From Acidobacteriota bacterium (GTDB lineage Bacteria > Acidobacteriota > Blastocatellia > Pyrinomonadales > Pyrinomonadaceae): DNA of 55,997 nt. Position 1 is the stretch's first letter; the number at the start of each line of letters is the position of its first letter. The DNA is taken from assembly GCA_020200135.1 (NCBI GenBank), contig JAIVJI010000097.1, positions 1 through 55,997 on the forward strand, in the 5' to 3' direction. The notes under the pieces are model-generated. The model saw only the letters and a program-made list of their open reading frames with translations. It made no database searches and had not been told where the DNA came from. The position numbers were made by a program, and so were the translations under genes. Shown here piece after piece: positions 1 to 7,907 of this stretch.

Positions 1-146
1 GGGCGCGGGTCGGCGGTCGCGCCCGTGATGCTCGGCACGCCCATCCCGATGTCAACGTCGATCGACCCGCGCCGGTCGAGCACGATCCCGTACGGCGCGA
101 AAGCCTCGCGCGTCATCTTCTGGACTGGCAGCCGGATGACGTTCAT
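1..146 (-). CDS. Ureidoglycolate lyase-like protein, N-terminal fragment
   Basis: The gene starts at an ATG read from 146 toward 1 and runs off the window, so only about 48 residues are visible. Near the start is TREAFAPYG, the type of opening seen in ureidoglycolate lyases (AllA family, a cupin fold that splits ureidoglycolate into glyoxylate and urea in purine breakdown). Later residues (GMGVPSITG) do not settle the family. It lies downstream of nuoD on the same strand, separated by a repeat-built hairpin, so it is probably the next gene rather than a complex I subunit. The family call rests on one short motif. Confidence 0.45.
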   Translation of the reverse strand, partial: MNVIRLPVQKMTREAFAPYGIVLDRRGSIDVDIGMGVPSITGATADPR

Positions 147-147
147 A

Positions 148-222
148 AGTCGGAGTCTGGAGTCCGGAGCCTGGAGTCAAGGGAGCGTGGCTTTTATCAT
201 TCTTGACTTCAGACTCCAGACT
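148..222. repeat. Heptad-built hairpin between nuoD and the next gene
   Basis: The left arm is four tandem 7-mers at 152-179, all variants of GGAGTCT. The right arm is three 7-mers at 204-224 that are the complement (AGACTCC type). The two arms pair imperfectly around a loop near 185-200. It ends at the nuoD stop codon and may act as a transcription terminator or mRNA 3'-end stabiliser. It belongs to a family of such elements in this window. Confidence 0.75.
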
Positions 223-224
223 TT

Positions 225-1311
225 TCAACGGTCGATTTCCCCGAGCACGATGTCGAGCGTGCCGATGATGGCGACCACGTCGGCGACGAGGTGGCCGACG
301 CACATCTGCCGCAGCGCCTGGAGGTTGATGAAGCACGGCGGGCGGACGCGGACGCGGTACGGGCGGCTCGTGCCGTCCGAGACCAGGTAACAGCCGATCT
401 CGCCCTTCGGCCCTTCGATGGAGTGGTAGTAGTCGCCGGCGGGCGGCTTGATGACCTTCGGAATCTTGGCGTTGACGGGGCCGCCGGGCATCTGCTTCAA
501 AGCCTGCTGGACGATGCGGCGAGACTGGCGCATCTCTTCGAGCCGGACGAGGTAGCGGTCGTAGGTGTCGCCGTTCTCGCCGACGGGGATGTCGAAGTCG
601 AGGTCGGCGTAGGCCGCGTAAGGCCGCGCCTTGCGTATGTCCCACGCGACGCCCGAGCCGCGCAGGGCGGGGCCCGAGAGCCCGATGGCGATGGCGTCCT
701 CGGCCGAGATGATGCCGATGCCGACCGTGCGGCCGAGCCAGATGCGGTTCTCCGACAGAAGCGTCTCGTACTCGTCGAGCCGCTTCGGGAAGTTGTCCAC
801 GAACTGCTGCACGTCCCCGGTGAAACCCTCGTAGGCGTCGTTCGGCATCCCGCCGATGCGCCACGCGTGGCAGGTGAGGCGCGCGCCGAACTGCTGCTCG
901 AAAATCTTGAGAATCTCCTCGCGCTCGCGCAGGGCGTGGAGCAGCACCGTGAAGGCGCCGATGTCGAGCGCGTGCGTGGCGAGCCAGAGCAGGTGCGACG
1001 AGATGCGGTTCAGCTCGGTCAGAATCGTGCGGATGTAGTGCGCGCGCGGCGGGACTTCGAGGCCCATCATCTGCTCGACCGTCTCGACCCAGACGAGGCC
1101 GTTCGAGACGGCGGCGATGTAGTCGAGCCGATCCCAGTAGGGCGCGATCATCGGGTAGAGGCGGTTCTCCGCTATCTTCTCCATCCCGCGGTGCAGGAAC
1201 CCGATGTCGCAGTCGAGGTCGACGACAAGGGTGCTGCGGCCCCATGTTCAAGACCATCTCGGGGTTGTCGAGTAGGGTCTCCTGCGTTGTCGCGACTTCT
1301 ACCTGGTGCAT
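225..1311 (-). CDS. nuoD: NADH-quinone oxidoreductase subunit D (NuoD), reading frame broken
   Basis: NuoD is the 49-kDa quinone-site subunit of complex I, on the cytoplasmic arm facing the membrane. The ATG at 1311 opens a frame ending in MGPQHP near 1228. The rest of the protein, from [18 protein letters not shown] to the normal end [10 protein letters not shown], is in another frame from about 1229 down to 225. Between them the very conserved STHGVLR stretch and about ten following residues are missing, roughly 50 bp by comparison with the family. Everything after the junction looks intact, including [17 protein letters not shown] and INLQALRQM. The gene is either a pseudogene or, more likely, damaged by assembly. 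It lies downstream of nuoC and a small hypothetical gene. Confidence 0.9.
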
Positions 1312-1320
1312 AACTTTGAG

Positions 1321-1412
1321 TAGTCAGTAGTCAGTAGACAGTAGAAAAAACCTCGGAGCTTTAACGTCAGAGCGTCAGCGAGGCGGAGCCCTACCCTCTA
1401 CTGGCTACTGTC
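1321..1412. repeat. Heptad-built inverted repeat overlapping a gene end
   Basis: The left arm has three tandem 7-mers (TAGTCAG type) at 1321-1341 plus a partial copy. The right arm has CTACTGG and CTACTGT at 1398-1411. Positions 1330-1344 and 1398-1412 pair at about 13 of 15 bases. The right arm also encodes the last four residues and stop codon of the small gene at 1398-1652, so the repeat has entered coding sequence. It sits between that gene and nuoD. Confidence 0.7.
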
Positions 1413-1652
1413 TTCTTCTTTCTTAAATGCTCCCGCCACGCTGGCCGTCTCAAGGACTAGCGCGATCTCGGACACCTCGCCGCTCTTCTTCTTGCGGAGC
1501 AGGTCGAAGAGGACGGCGGAGGCCGCGGAGTCGCGGTTCCAGAGGTTGCGCGGGCTCATGCGCTGTCCCAACTGGAAGCCGGCGGCCTCGGCGGCCGAGG
1601 GGCTGTCGAAGACCTTTACGTCGTACTTGGCGGCGAGGTCTTTGGGGTGCAT
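1398..1652 (-). CDS. Small conserved-looking protein between nuoC and nuoD
   Basis: This 84-residue protein starts MHPKDLAAKYDVKVFDSP four bases after the nuoC stop and is in line with nuoC and nuoD, so it should be co-transcribed with them. I see no membrane segment, cysteine motif or named domain. The middle has NLWNRDSAASAVLFDLL followed by a Lys-rich turn and a C-terminal helix. Its last residues (EDSSQ) come from an intergenic-type heptad repeat. The position suggests a lineage-specific accessory or assembly protein for complex I, but that is only an inference from context. I do not recognise the family. Confidence 0.65.
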   Translation of the reverse strand: MHPKDLAAKYDVKVFDSPSAAEAAGFQLGQRMSPRNLWNRDSAASAVLFDLLRKKKSGEVSEIALVLETASVAGAFKKEEDSSQ

Positions 1653-1656
1653 CCCG

Positions 1657-3030
1657 TTACTTGTGCTCCTTCGGCAGCGGGTCGCGCCCGTCGCGGAAGA
1701 TTTCGCGGAAGCGCCGCTCGTCGGGCGTCTGGAGGATTTCGAGGCCGTAGGCGCGGCGCTGCTCAAGCTGCTCCTGCTGCACCTCCGTAAACTCCGGCAG
1801 GTGTCGCGTCGTCCAGCGGTTCTCCATGAACTCCAGCGGGTAGTCCTTCCGCAGGGGGTGACCGTCCCAGTCCTTGGGCAGGAGGATGCGGCGCAGGTCC
1901 GGGTGGTTCCTGAATGTCACGCCGAAGAGGTCGAACGCCTCGCGCTCCATCCAGTTGGCCGCCGGCCAGACCGTCGTGACGCTCTCGATCCCCCCCTCGC
2001 CCGCGAAAGCCTTCAAGCGCACGCGCACGTTCTTCGAGATGGAGTAGAGGTTGTAGACGACCTCGTACGGCTCCTCGTCGCCCTCGGGCCAGTGGACGCA
2101 GGTGAGGTCGGAGAGGTAGTTGAAAGGCGTCTCGGCGTCGTCGCGCAAAGCCTTGCAGACCTCGACGATCGAGTCGGCGCGGACGTGGACGGAGAGCTGG
2201 CCGAGGAAGGTGAACGCGCCCTCGACCGCGTCGCCGAAGCGCTCGCGCAGGCGTTTGAAGAGCGGGTGGTCGGGCGACTCGACCGGCTTCGGCCCCTCGT
2301 CCTTCTTCTTGACCGGCGCTTTCGGGACGCCGGCGCCGGCGGCCGCGGCCGGCGCGCCGGGTTTCGCGGCGCCGGGGGCGGCGGGCTTCTCGGCGCCGGG
2401 GGCGGCGGGCTTCTCGGCGCCGGGCGCGGCGGCGGGCGTCTTCGCGGCGGCGGCCTCCTTCATGGCGGCGGCGCGCGCCTTCGCCTCCGCTATCTTGGCC
2501 GCGCGTTCGAGGTCGGCCTGCGAGGGACTCTTCAAAGGGTCGCCGACTTCGGGCGACTTGCCGCCGGGCGGCGGCGCCTCCCCGGCCCCGGCCGGCGGCG
2601 GCGCACCGCCTTCGGCCTGCGCGGCTGCCGCGGCGGCGGCCTCCTTCCGCGCCTTCGCCTCGGCGATGATGCGTTCGAGTCGCGCCTTCTTCTCTTCGGG
2701 TGTCTCGTCCGAGGGCGGGGCGGCGGGCCTGGGCTTGGCGGCCGGGGGCTGTGACGCTTCGCCGGAGGAGGCTGGGACGGTCGTCCCGGAGGTCGAACTG
2801 CCCGACGGCGCTTTCCCGGTCAGCGCGGCCTGGCTCTCGGGGGTCGGGCGCGGGGCGTCGGCGTCGGGCGGCGGCGGGAGCGTGCCCGCGTCTTCGCCGG
2901 CGGCCCGAGGCGAGCCGGGTGCCTTGTCGGCGTCGGTCGTCTGGGGACTGTCTTCCGCGCGGCGTGCTTCGTCGCTTTCGGGCGTTGAGGATGAGTTTGA
3001 TTCCGGAGGGTTTTTGGGTTCGTCCGTCAT
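1657..3030 (-). CDS. nuoC: NADH-quinone oxidoreductase subunit C with long disordered N-terminus
   Basis: NuoC (30-kDa subunit) is part of the peripheral arm of complex I. The recognisable domain covers about residues 255-445 and carries the family signature around EREAFDLFGVTF and HPLRKDYPLEF. It is preceded by about 250 residues of low-complexity sequence rich in Ala, Pro, Glu and Lys, with tandem PGAEKPAA copies at residues 203-218 and two charged helical stretches near residues 111-140 and 171-197. Typical NuoC is about 150-220 residues, so this 457-residue protein is more than double. The frame is open throughout, with no stop separating the two parts. It starts the second half of the split nuo set, with its own likely promoter at 3168-3196. 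Confidence 0.93.
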   Translation of the reverse strand: MTDEPKNPPESNSSSTPESDEARRAEDSPQTTDADKAPGSPRAAGEDAGTLPPPPDADAPRPTPESQAALTGKAPSGSSTSGTTVPASSGEASQPPAAKPRPAAPPSDETPEEKKARLERIIAEAKARKEAAAAAAAQAEGGAPPPAGAGEAPPPGGKSPEVGDPLKSPSQADLERAAKIAEAKARAAAMKEAAAAKTPAAAPGAEKPAAPGAEKPAAPGAAKPGAPAAAAGAGVPKAPVKKKDEGPKPVESPDHPLFKRLRERFGDAVEGAFTFLGQLSVHVRADSIVEVCKALRDDAETPFNYLSDLTCVHWPEGDEEPYEVVYNLYSISKNVRVRLKAFAGEGGIESVTTVWPAANWMEREAFDLFGVTFRNHPDLRRILLPKDWDGHPLRKDYPLEFMENRWTTRHLPEFTEVQQEQLEQRRAYGLEILQTPDERRFREIFRDGRDPLPKEHK

Positions 3031-3167
3031 CGCGTCCTAAGGTTCGACTTCCCGTGTCAGGACGTAGGTCGGTGAACTGCCCGTGTCCCTACACGCTCAT
3101 GAGTGCGGCTTTTGTATAACTTTCAAGGTACTCTTACGGAAAAGCTTCTAAGGTGTGTTCAGCGCGT

Positions 3168-3196
3168 TTTTAACACGCGGTTTGTACGCCTGTCAA
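3168..3196 (-). promoter_or_regulatory. Candidate sigma-70 promoter for nuoC
   Basis: On the minus strand TTGACA (3196-3191) is followed after 17 bases by TTAAAA (3173-3168). The -35 is a perfect match and the -10 is weak. It would give a leader of about 130 bases before nuoC. With the rpmE promoter at 3278-3307 on the other strand it accounts for the 327-base gap at 3031-3357, where I see nothing else. Confidence 0.45.
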
Positions 3197-3277
3197 CAAA
3201 CTAAAGTCCGCCCCCGCCACGCCCCGTGGCGCGGGCAATCGGGAGCGCCCCCGCGCGCATCCAAGTCCTTGCACAAC

Positions 3278-3307
3278 TTGACGATGCGCGACGGCCGCCG
3301 GTAAGAT
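3278..3307 (+). promoter_or_regulatory. Candidate sigma-70 promoter for rpmE
   Basis: TTGACG (3278-3283) and TAAGAT (3302-3307) are separated by 18 bases and lie about 50 bases before the rpmE start. It diverges from the nuoC promoter. Confidence 0.5.
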
Positions 3308-3357
3308 GAGACTTTGCCCGAGGGCGCCCGCCGCCCGCTATCAGAGAGGATGTTGAA

Positions 3358-3597
3358 ATGAAGCAAGGAATTCACCCCGACTACCACGAGATTCTGGTCC
3401 ACTGCGCCTGCGGCAACGAGTTCCACACGCGCTCGACCAAAAAGGACGACCTCCACATCGAAATCTGCTCGGAGTGCCACCCGTTCTTCACGGGCAAGCA
3501 GAAGCTGATCGACACGGCCGGCCGCGTCGACCGCTTCAACAAGCGCTACGGCAAGAAGGCCGAGGCCGAGGCCGCGACCGAAGGCGCGAACGCCTGA
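3358..3597 (+). CDS. rpmE: Ribosomal protein L31, zinc-binding type
   Basis: L31 sits at the central protuberance of the 50S subunit and bridges to the 30S. The 79-residue protein begins [12 protein letters not shown] and has CACGNEF near residues 17-23 and [13 protein letters not shown] near 37-49, the cysteine set of the zinc-binding (C+) form. The tail is a variable Ala/Glu-rich stretch. An AGAGAGGA ribosome-binding site lies 7-8 bases before the ATG. It begins a four-gene plus-strand block (L31, DUF1385, release factor 1, phosphatase). The L31-DUF1385-PrfA order fits a translation-related operon. Confidence 0.95.
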   Translation: MKQGIHPDYHEILVHCACGNEFHTRSTKKDDLHIEICSECHPFFTGKQKLIDTAGRVDRFNKRYGKKAEAEAATEGANA

Positions 3598-3785
3598 GTC
3601 TCCCGAACCGGCAGCGCGCATGACACCTATCCGACGCCGCCAGTATTAGCTACCCGGAACCCGGACGCCGACCGCCAGCGCCCGCGGCCAGAAGTCTTTC
3701 TCCACGCGAGGGACGACGACAGCCGCCGCCGCACAAGCAGGTCGGCGTTTTACTTTCCTTTTGCTTTCCCTGAAAGGATTCACCC

Positions 3786-4988
3786 GTGAGCGCCAGCGAA
3801 AAAGACCTGATTGTCGGCGGCCAGGCCGTCATCGAAGGCGTGATGATGCGCACGCCCTCGGCCTACGCCGTCGCGGTGCGCCGCCCCGACGGCACCATCA
3901 CGCACACGGGCGCGCGCCTGCCGAAGTGGAGCGACAAGTACCCGGCGCTGCGGTTCCCTGTGCTGCGCGGCGCGGCCGTGCTGGTGCAGTCGATGGCGCT
4001 CGGCATCAAGGCGCTCAACTACTCGGCCGCCGAAGCGTTCGAGGCGGATGAGCAGGAGGCGAAGGAGGTCGTCCTGACGCCGGCCGTGGTCGAGGGCGAG
4101 GGCGACTTCGCGGGCATCACCGGCGGCGTCCCCGGCCTCTTCCCCGTCCCGACCAGGAAGCGGCCGGAGGATGAGCTGAAGGGCGGCTCGGCCGCCGCCT
4201 TCGGGTCGATAGCCTTCGCGCTGGTCTTCAACGTCCTGCTCTTCGTCGTCGCGCCGCTCGTCCTGACCAACGCGCTCTTCATCGGCATGGGCTGGGCCGA
4301 CGCCAAAGCGACGGACACGACCGCCGCGCAGCAGACGCAGACCGCCGCCGCCGGGCAGGCCGCGACCGACGGCGCGACTCGGGCGGGCGCTCAGGCGGCC
4401 GACGCGCCGTGGTACACCCGCGCTTACGAGACGACGCGCGGCTACCTGAAGCCCGTGAAGCCGACCGTGTCGTTCAACCTCATCGACGGCGTCATCCGGA
4501 TGGCGCTCTTCATCCTGATGATCTCCAGCTTCTCGCTGTCGAAGGACATCCGGCGCGTCTTCGAGTACCACGGGGCGGAGCACAAGACGGTCTTCAACTG
4601 GGAGTCGGGGCTCCCGCTCTCGGTCGAGAACGCGCGCGTCCAGCCGCGCCAGCACCCGCGCTGCGGGACGAGCTTCCTGATGGTCGTGATGCTCGTCTCC
4701 ATCGTGCTCTTCTCGGTCGTCGCCTTCAGCTCGTTCGCCTACAACATCGCGGTGCGCGTCGCGTTCATCCCCATCGTCGCCGGCCTGAGCTACGAGATCA
4801 TCCGGCTCTCGGCGAAGAAAGAGGGCGGCGCCTTCTTCAAGCTCATCACGCTCCCCGGCGTCTGGCTCCAGAACATCACGACCAAGGAGCCCGACGACCG
4901 ACAGCTCGAAGTCGCCATCGTCGCGCTCAAAGAATCCCTGAAGCTCGAGCCGCAGCCGGCGGGGGCCGCGCCGGCGCCGCTCTCGTAA
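3786..4988 (+). CDS. DUF1385 family membrane protein
   Basis: The 400-residue protein starts at a GTG ([19 protein letters not shown]) with AAAGGA upstream. [12 protein letters not shown] at about residues 11-22 is the hallmark of the DUF1385 (YqhQ-like) family, which has no settled function. Hydrophobic segments occur near residues 137-165, 236-250 and 298-345. The stretch [15 protein letters not shown], conserved in the family, precedes the last membrane region. A Thr/Ala/Gln-rich insert at about residues 175-205 looks disordered. Its neighbour prfA starts 9 bases after its stop, a pairing common for this family, so co-translation is likely. The family assignment is firm; the role is unknown. 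Confidence 0.9.
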   Translation: MSASEKDLIVGGQAVIEGVMMRTPSAYAVAVRRPDGTITHTGARLPKWSDKYPALRFPVLRGAAVLVQSMALGIKALNYSAAEAFEADEQEAKEVVLTPAVVEGEGDFAGITGGVPGLFPVPTRKRPEDELKGGSAAAFGSIAFALVFNVLLFVVAPLVLTNALFIGMGWADAKATDTTAAQQTQTAAAGQAATDGATRAGAQAADAPWYTRAYETTRGYLKPVKPTVSFNLIDGVIRMALFILMISSFSLSKDIRRVFEYHGAEHKTVFNWESGLPLSVENARVQPRQHPRCGTSFLMVVMLVSIVLFSVVAFSSFAYNIAVRVAFIPIVAGLSYEIIRLSAKKEGGAFFKLITLPGVWLQNITTKEPDDRQLEVAIVALKESLKLEPQPAGAAPAPLS

Positions 4989-4997
4989 GGTGACGCC

Positions 4998-6074
4998 ATG
5001 CTAGACAAACTCGAACAGATAGAAGCCCGCTACGAGGCGCTGACGGGGGAGCTGTCCTCGCCCGAGGTCTACTCCGACCCGGCCAACTACGCGAAGCTCA
5101 ACAAGCAGCACCGCTCTTTGGGCGAGGTGGTGAAGAAGTACCGCGAGTGGAAGCAGCTCAGGGAAGAGCTTTCGGGCGCGAAGGAGCTCTCCGACCTCTC
5201 GGACGACGAGGAGATGCGGGAGATGGCGCGCGCCGAGATGACGACGCTGGAAGAGCGTCTCGAAAAGGTCGGGGAAGACCTGCGCGTGCTGCTGCTCCCG
5301 CGCGACCCGAACGACGAGAAGAACGTCATCCTCGAAATCCGCGCCGGCACCGGCGGCGACGAGGCGACGCTCTTCGCCGCCGAGATGCTCCGCATGTACG
5401 GCCGCTACGCCGAGCGCCATGGCTGGAAGATGGAAGTCCTCGACCAGTCCGAGTCGGGCATCGGCGGCTTGAAGGAGGCCATCGCCGAAATCTCCGGCGA
5501 CAAGGTCTACTCCAAGCTCAAGCACGAGTCGGGCGTCCACCGCGTCCAGCGCGTCCCGCAGACCGAGACCTCCGGGCGCATCCACACCTCCGCCGTCACC
5601 GTCGCCGTGCTGCCAGAGGCCGAAGAGGTCGACGTCAAGATCAACCAGAACGACCTCCGCATCGACACCTTCTGCTCGTCGGGGCCGGGCGGCCAGTCGG
5701 TCAACACGACCTACTCGGCCGTGCGCATCACGCACACGCCGACGGGCGTCGTCGTCTCGATGCAGGACGAGAAGTCGCAGATCAAGAACCGCGAGAAGGC
5801 GATGCGGGTGCTGCGCGCGCGCCTCCAGGAGCTGGAGGAGCAGAAGCAGCACGAGGCGCAGGCGAGCGAGCGCCGTTCGATGGTGGGCTCGGGCGACCGC
5901 TCCGAAAAGATTCGCACCTACAACTTTAAGGAGAACCGCGTCTCAGACCACCGCATCGGGCTGACCATCCACCAGCTCGACCTCGTCATGGAGGGCGCGC
6001 TCGACGAGTTCATCAACGCCCTCGTCGCGCACTACCAGGCCGAGAAGCTCAAGGCCGAGACGGTCGCGGCCTAG
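4998..6074 (+). CDS. prfA: Peptide chain release factor 1
   Basis: RF1 recognises UAA and UAG stop codons and triggers peptide release. The 358-residue length is standard. The stop-codon reading motif appears as VPQT (the PxT type, which separates RF1 from the SPF of RF2) just before [15 protein letters not shown]. The catalytic GGQ is near residues 231-233, in [10 protein letters not shown]. The N-terminal 100 residues form the expected coiled-coil domain. There is no programmed frameshift, as expected for prfA. The ATG at 4998 follows a short AAGGTG site and the DUF1385 stop. Confidence 0.97.
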   Translation: MLDKLEQIEARYEALTGELSSPEVYSDPANYAKLNKQHRSLGEVVKKYREWKQLREELSGAKELSDLSDDEEMREMARAEMTTLEERLEKVGEDLRVLLLPRDPNDEKNVILEIRAGTGGDEATLFAAEMLRMYGRYAERHGWKMEVLDQSESGIGGLKEAIAEISGDKVYSKLKHESGVHRVQRVPQTETSGRIHTSAVTVAVLPEAEEVDVKINQNDLRIDTFCSSGPGGQSVNTTYSAVRITHTPTGVVVSMQDEKSQIKNREKAMRVLRARLQELEEQKQHEAQASERRSMVGSGDRSEKIRTYNFKENRVSDHRIGLTIHQLDLVMEGALDEFINALVAHYQAEKLKAETVAA

Positions 6075-6147
6075 GAGCCGCGAGCCGAAAACCGTGAACC
6101 GTGTCGAGAAGATTCCCTCTCGACACGGTTCACGGTTTTCGGCTCAC
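6075..6147. repeat. Heptad-built perfect hairpin after prfA
   Basis: This is the best-formed member of the family. Positions 6082-6109 pair perfectly (28 bp) with 6120-6147 around a 10-base loop. The left arm runs as 7-mers GAGCCGC, GAGCCGA and then two of the AACCGT type at 6075-6102. It fills the gap between prfA and the phosphatase gene and starts directly after the prfA stop. Confidence 0.85.
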
Positions 6148-6158
6148 GCCACTTACTT

Positions 6159-6791
6159 ATGGAAACGACGCGTGTCCTACTCGTCCGACACGGCCAGTCG
6201 CGGGGCAATGCCGAGCGGCGCTTCGGCGGCCACACGCCGACGCCGCTGAGCGAGCTGGGGCACCGCCAGGCCGAAGCCACCGCGCGCGCGCTCGCCGCCG
6301 AGGGCGTGACGGCCGTCTATTCGAGCGACCTGCTGCGCGCCGTCGAGACCGCCGAGCCGCTGCCGCGCGCCACCGGGCTCGAGGTCAGACAGACCGCCGC
6401 CCTGCGCGAGCGCAGCGTCGGCCTGATGGAGGGGCTCACCTTCGAGGAGGCGGCCGCCGCGCACCCCGAAGAGTACGCCGCGCTGCTCCGGGGCGACTTC
6501 GAGCACGTGCTCGCGGGCGGCGAGAGCTACCGCCAGCTCCTCGACCGCGCCGCCGCCGAGCTCGACCGCGCCGCCGAAGAGAACCGCGGCGGCACCGTCG
6601 CGGTCTTCTCGCACGCCGGCACCATCGGCATCCTCGCCCTCCACCTCATGGGCGCCCTCGACGCGCCGGCGCTCAAGCCGGTCTGGCTCTCCTCCTCCAA
6701 CTGCGGCATCACGCGCTTCGAGCTACGCTCCGACGGCTTCGTCCGCGTCTCCGCGTTCAACGACACGCGCCACCTCATCGGCCTCGTCTAA
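6159..6791 (+). CDS. Histidine phosphatase family protein (phosphoglycerate mutase-like)
   Basis: The 210-residue protein has the RHG motif at the start ([13 protein letters not shown]), whose His is the phospho-acceptor, and the second catalytic His in VFSHAGTIG. The glutamate region [10 protein letters not shown] is also present. Members dephosphorylate sugar phosphates, phosphoglycerate or cobalamin precursors, and the substrate cannot be read here. There is no convincing ribosome-binding site, and translation may depend on the structured region just upstream. Its stop codon TAA (6789-6791) overlaps the stop codon of nuoB on the other strand, so the two genes are tail to tail. Confidence 0.88.
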   Translation: METTRVLLVRHGQSRGNAERRFGGHTPTPLSELGHRQAEATARALAAEGVTAVYSSDLLRAVETAEPLPRATGLEVRQTAALRERSVGLMEGLTFEEAAAAHPEEYAALLRGDFEHVLAGGESYRQLLDRAAAELDRAAEENRGGTVAVFSHAGTIGILALHLMGALDAPALKPVWLSSSNCGITRFELRSDGFVRVSAFNDTRHLIGLV

Positions 6792-7366
6792 GCCGGCGGT
6801 AAGAAGGCGAGAGGGGGATGAGAAGCGGCACGGCTCTCATCGGCGGCGGGCGCCTCGCGCATGATGACCTCTTGCAGGCACATCAGGCCGTAGAGCAGCG
6901 CCTCGGGGCGCGGCGGGCAGCCGGGGATGTACACATCCACGGGGATGACGCGGTCGACGCCCTGCATCGTCGAGTAGGAGTCGAAGGGCCCGCCCGTCGA
7001 GGCGCACGCGCCCATCGCGATGGCCCACTTCGGCTCGGGCATCTGGTCGTAGACGCGCCTCACCACGGGGCCCATCTTGAGCGTCACCGTCCCGGCGACG
7101 ATGATGAGGTCGCTCTGCCGGGGCGAGGGGCGGAAGACGCCCGCGCCGAAGCGGTCGATGTCGAAGCGCGACGAGCCGGCGGCGATCATCTCGATGGCGC
7201 AGCAGGCGAGCCCGAACGTCATCGGCCACAGCGCGGACTTGCGCCCCCAGTTGACGAGGCCCCGCACGGGCTTCGCCCCCATCACCGGCGCGGCCACGTT
7301 CCGCCGCAGCGAGTTGAAGATCGAATCGACCGTCGTCAGGACGATACCTTCCTGGTGCTCAGCCAT
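6788..7366 (-). CDS. nuoB: NADH-quinone oxidoreductase subunit B (NuoB)
   Basis: NuoB holds the N2 iron-sulfur cluster that passes electrons to quinone. The four ligands are visible: the adjacent pair in [10 protein letters not shown], one in GACAS and one in IPGCPPRPE. Family signatures include [13 protein letters not shown] and EPKWAIAMG. At 192 residues it is slightly long because of an Ala/Pro-rich tail. The start lies one base after the nuoA stop, so nuoA and nuoB are translationally coupled. It overlaps the end of the phosphatase gene by 4 bp. Confidence 0.97.
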   Translation of the reverse strand: MAEHQEGIVLTTVDSIFNSLRRNVAAPVMGAKPVRGLVNWGRKSALWPMTFGLACCAIEMIAAGSSRFDIDRFGAGVFRPSPRQSDLIIVAGTVTLKMGPVVRRVYDQMPEPKWAIAMGACASTGGPFDSYSTMQGVDRVIPVDVYIPGCPPRPEALLYGLMCLQEVIMREAPAADESRAASHPPLAFLPPA

Positions 7367-7367
7367 C

Positions 7368-7796
7368 TTAAGCCCACTCCAGCGCGCCCTTGCGCCAGGC
7401 GTAGTAGTAGCCGACGATGAGGATGCCGATGAAGACGAACATTTCGATGAGCGCGAACTTGGTGAACGAGAACTCGTCGCCCATGAAGATGATCGCCCAG
7501 GGGAGCAGGAAGATGGTCTCCACGTCGAAGATGAGGAACAGCATCGCCACGATGTAGTAGCGCACCGTGAAGCGGTCGTGCGCCTCGGTGACGGGGTCGA
7601 TGCCGCACTCGTAGGGCCGCATCTTCGCCTTGCCGTACAGGTTCGGCCGCACGAAGCGGCCGAGGACGACGGGCAGGACGGGGAAGACGGCCGCCACGGC
7701 GAAGAAGATCATCACCGGCCAGTAGGCCGTCAGCGTGCTGCCCGGCCCGGCCGTCGCGGCCGCGGCGTTCGCTTGCAGGAGTAACGCGCTCAGCAT
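7368..7796 (-). CDS. nuoA: NADH-quinone oxidoreductase subunit A (NuoA)
   Basis: NuoA is a small membrane subunit of complex I near the quinone channel. The 142-residue protein has three predicted membrane helices at about residues 24-46, 84-104 and 112-132. The conserved cytoplasmic loop includes [10 protein letters not shown] and the segment [14 protein letters not shown]. It is the first gene of the nuoAB half of the set, with a good promoter at 7858-7886. NuoC would normally follow nuoB directly. Here it is 3.7 kb away. Confidence 0.96.
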   Translation of the reverse strand: MLSALLLQANAAAATAGPGSTLTAYWPVMIFFAVAAVFPVLPVVLGRFVRPNLYGKAKMRPYECGIDPVTEAHDRFTVRYYIVAMLFLIFDVETIFLLPWAIIFMGDEFSFTKFALIEMFVFIGILIVGYYYAWRKGALEWA

Positions 7797-7857
7797 CCTT
7801 TAGTCTCGCCTTCGGTTGGGTGCGCTCTTGCGTTTGGCGAAGTGAAGAACCGTGCGG

Positions 7858-7886
7858 ATTCTAGGGCGCGCGTCTGTCGATGTCAA
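7858..7886 (-). promoter_or_regulatory. Strong sigma-70 promoter for nuoAB
   Basis: On the minus strand TTGACA (7886-7881), a 17-base spacer and TAGAAT (7863-7858) match the consensus at 11 of 12 positions. The leader to nuoA is about 55 bases. Confidence 0.65.
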
Positions 7887-7907
7887 CAACTTCGCCCGCG
7901 CGCCACA

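Noticed and set aside
52..1311. A 419-residue Arg-rich open frame
   Set aside because: It is the frameshifted nuoD start followed by a shadow frame; the real protein is in another frame.
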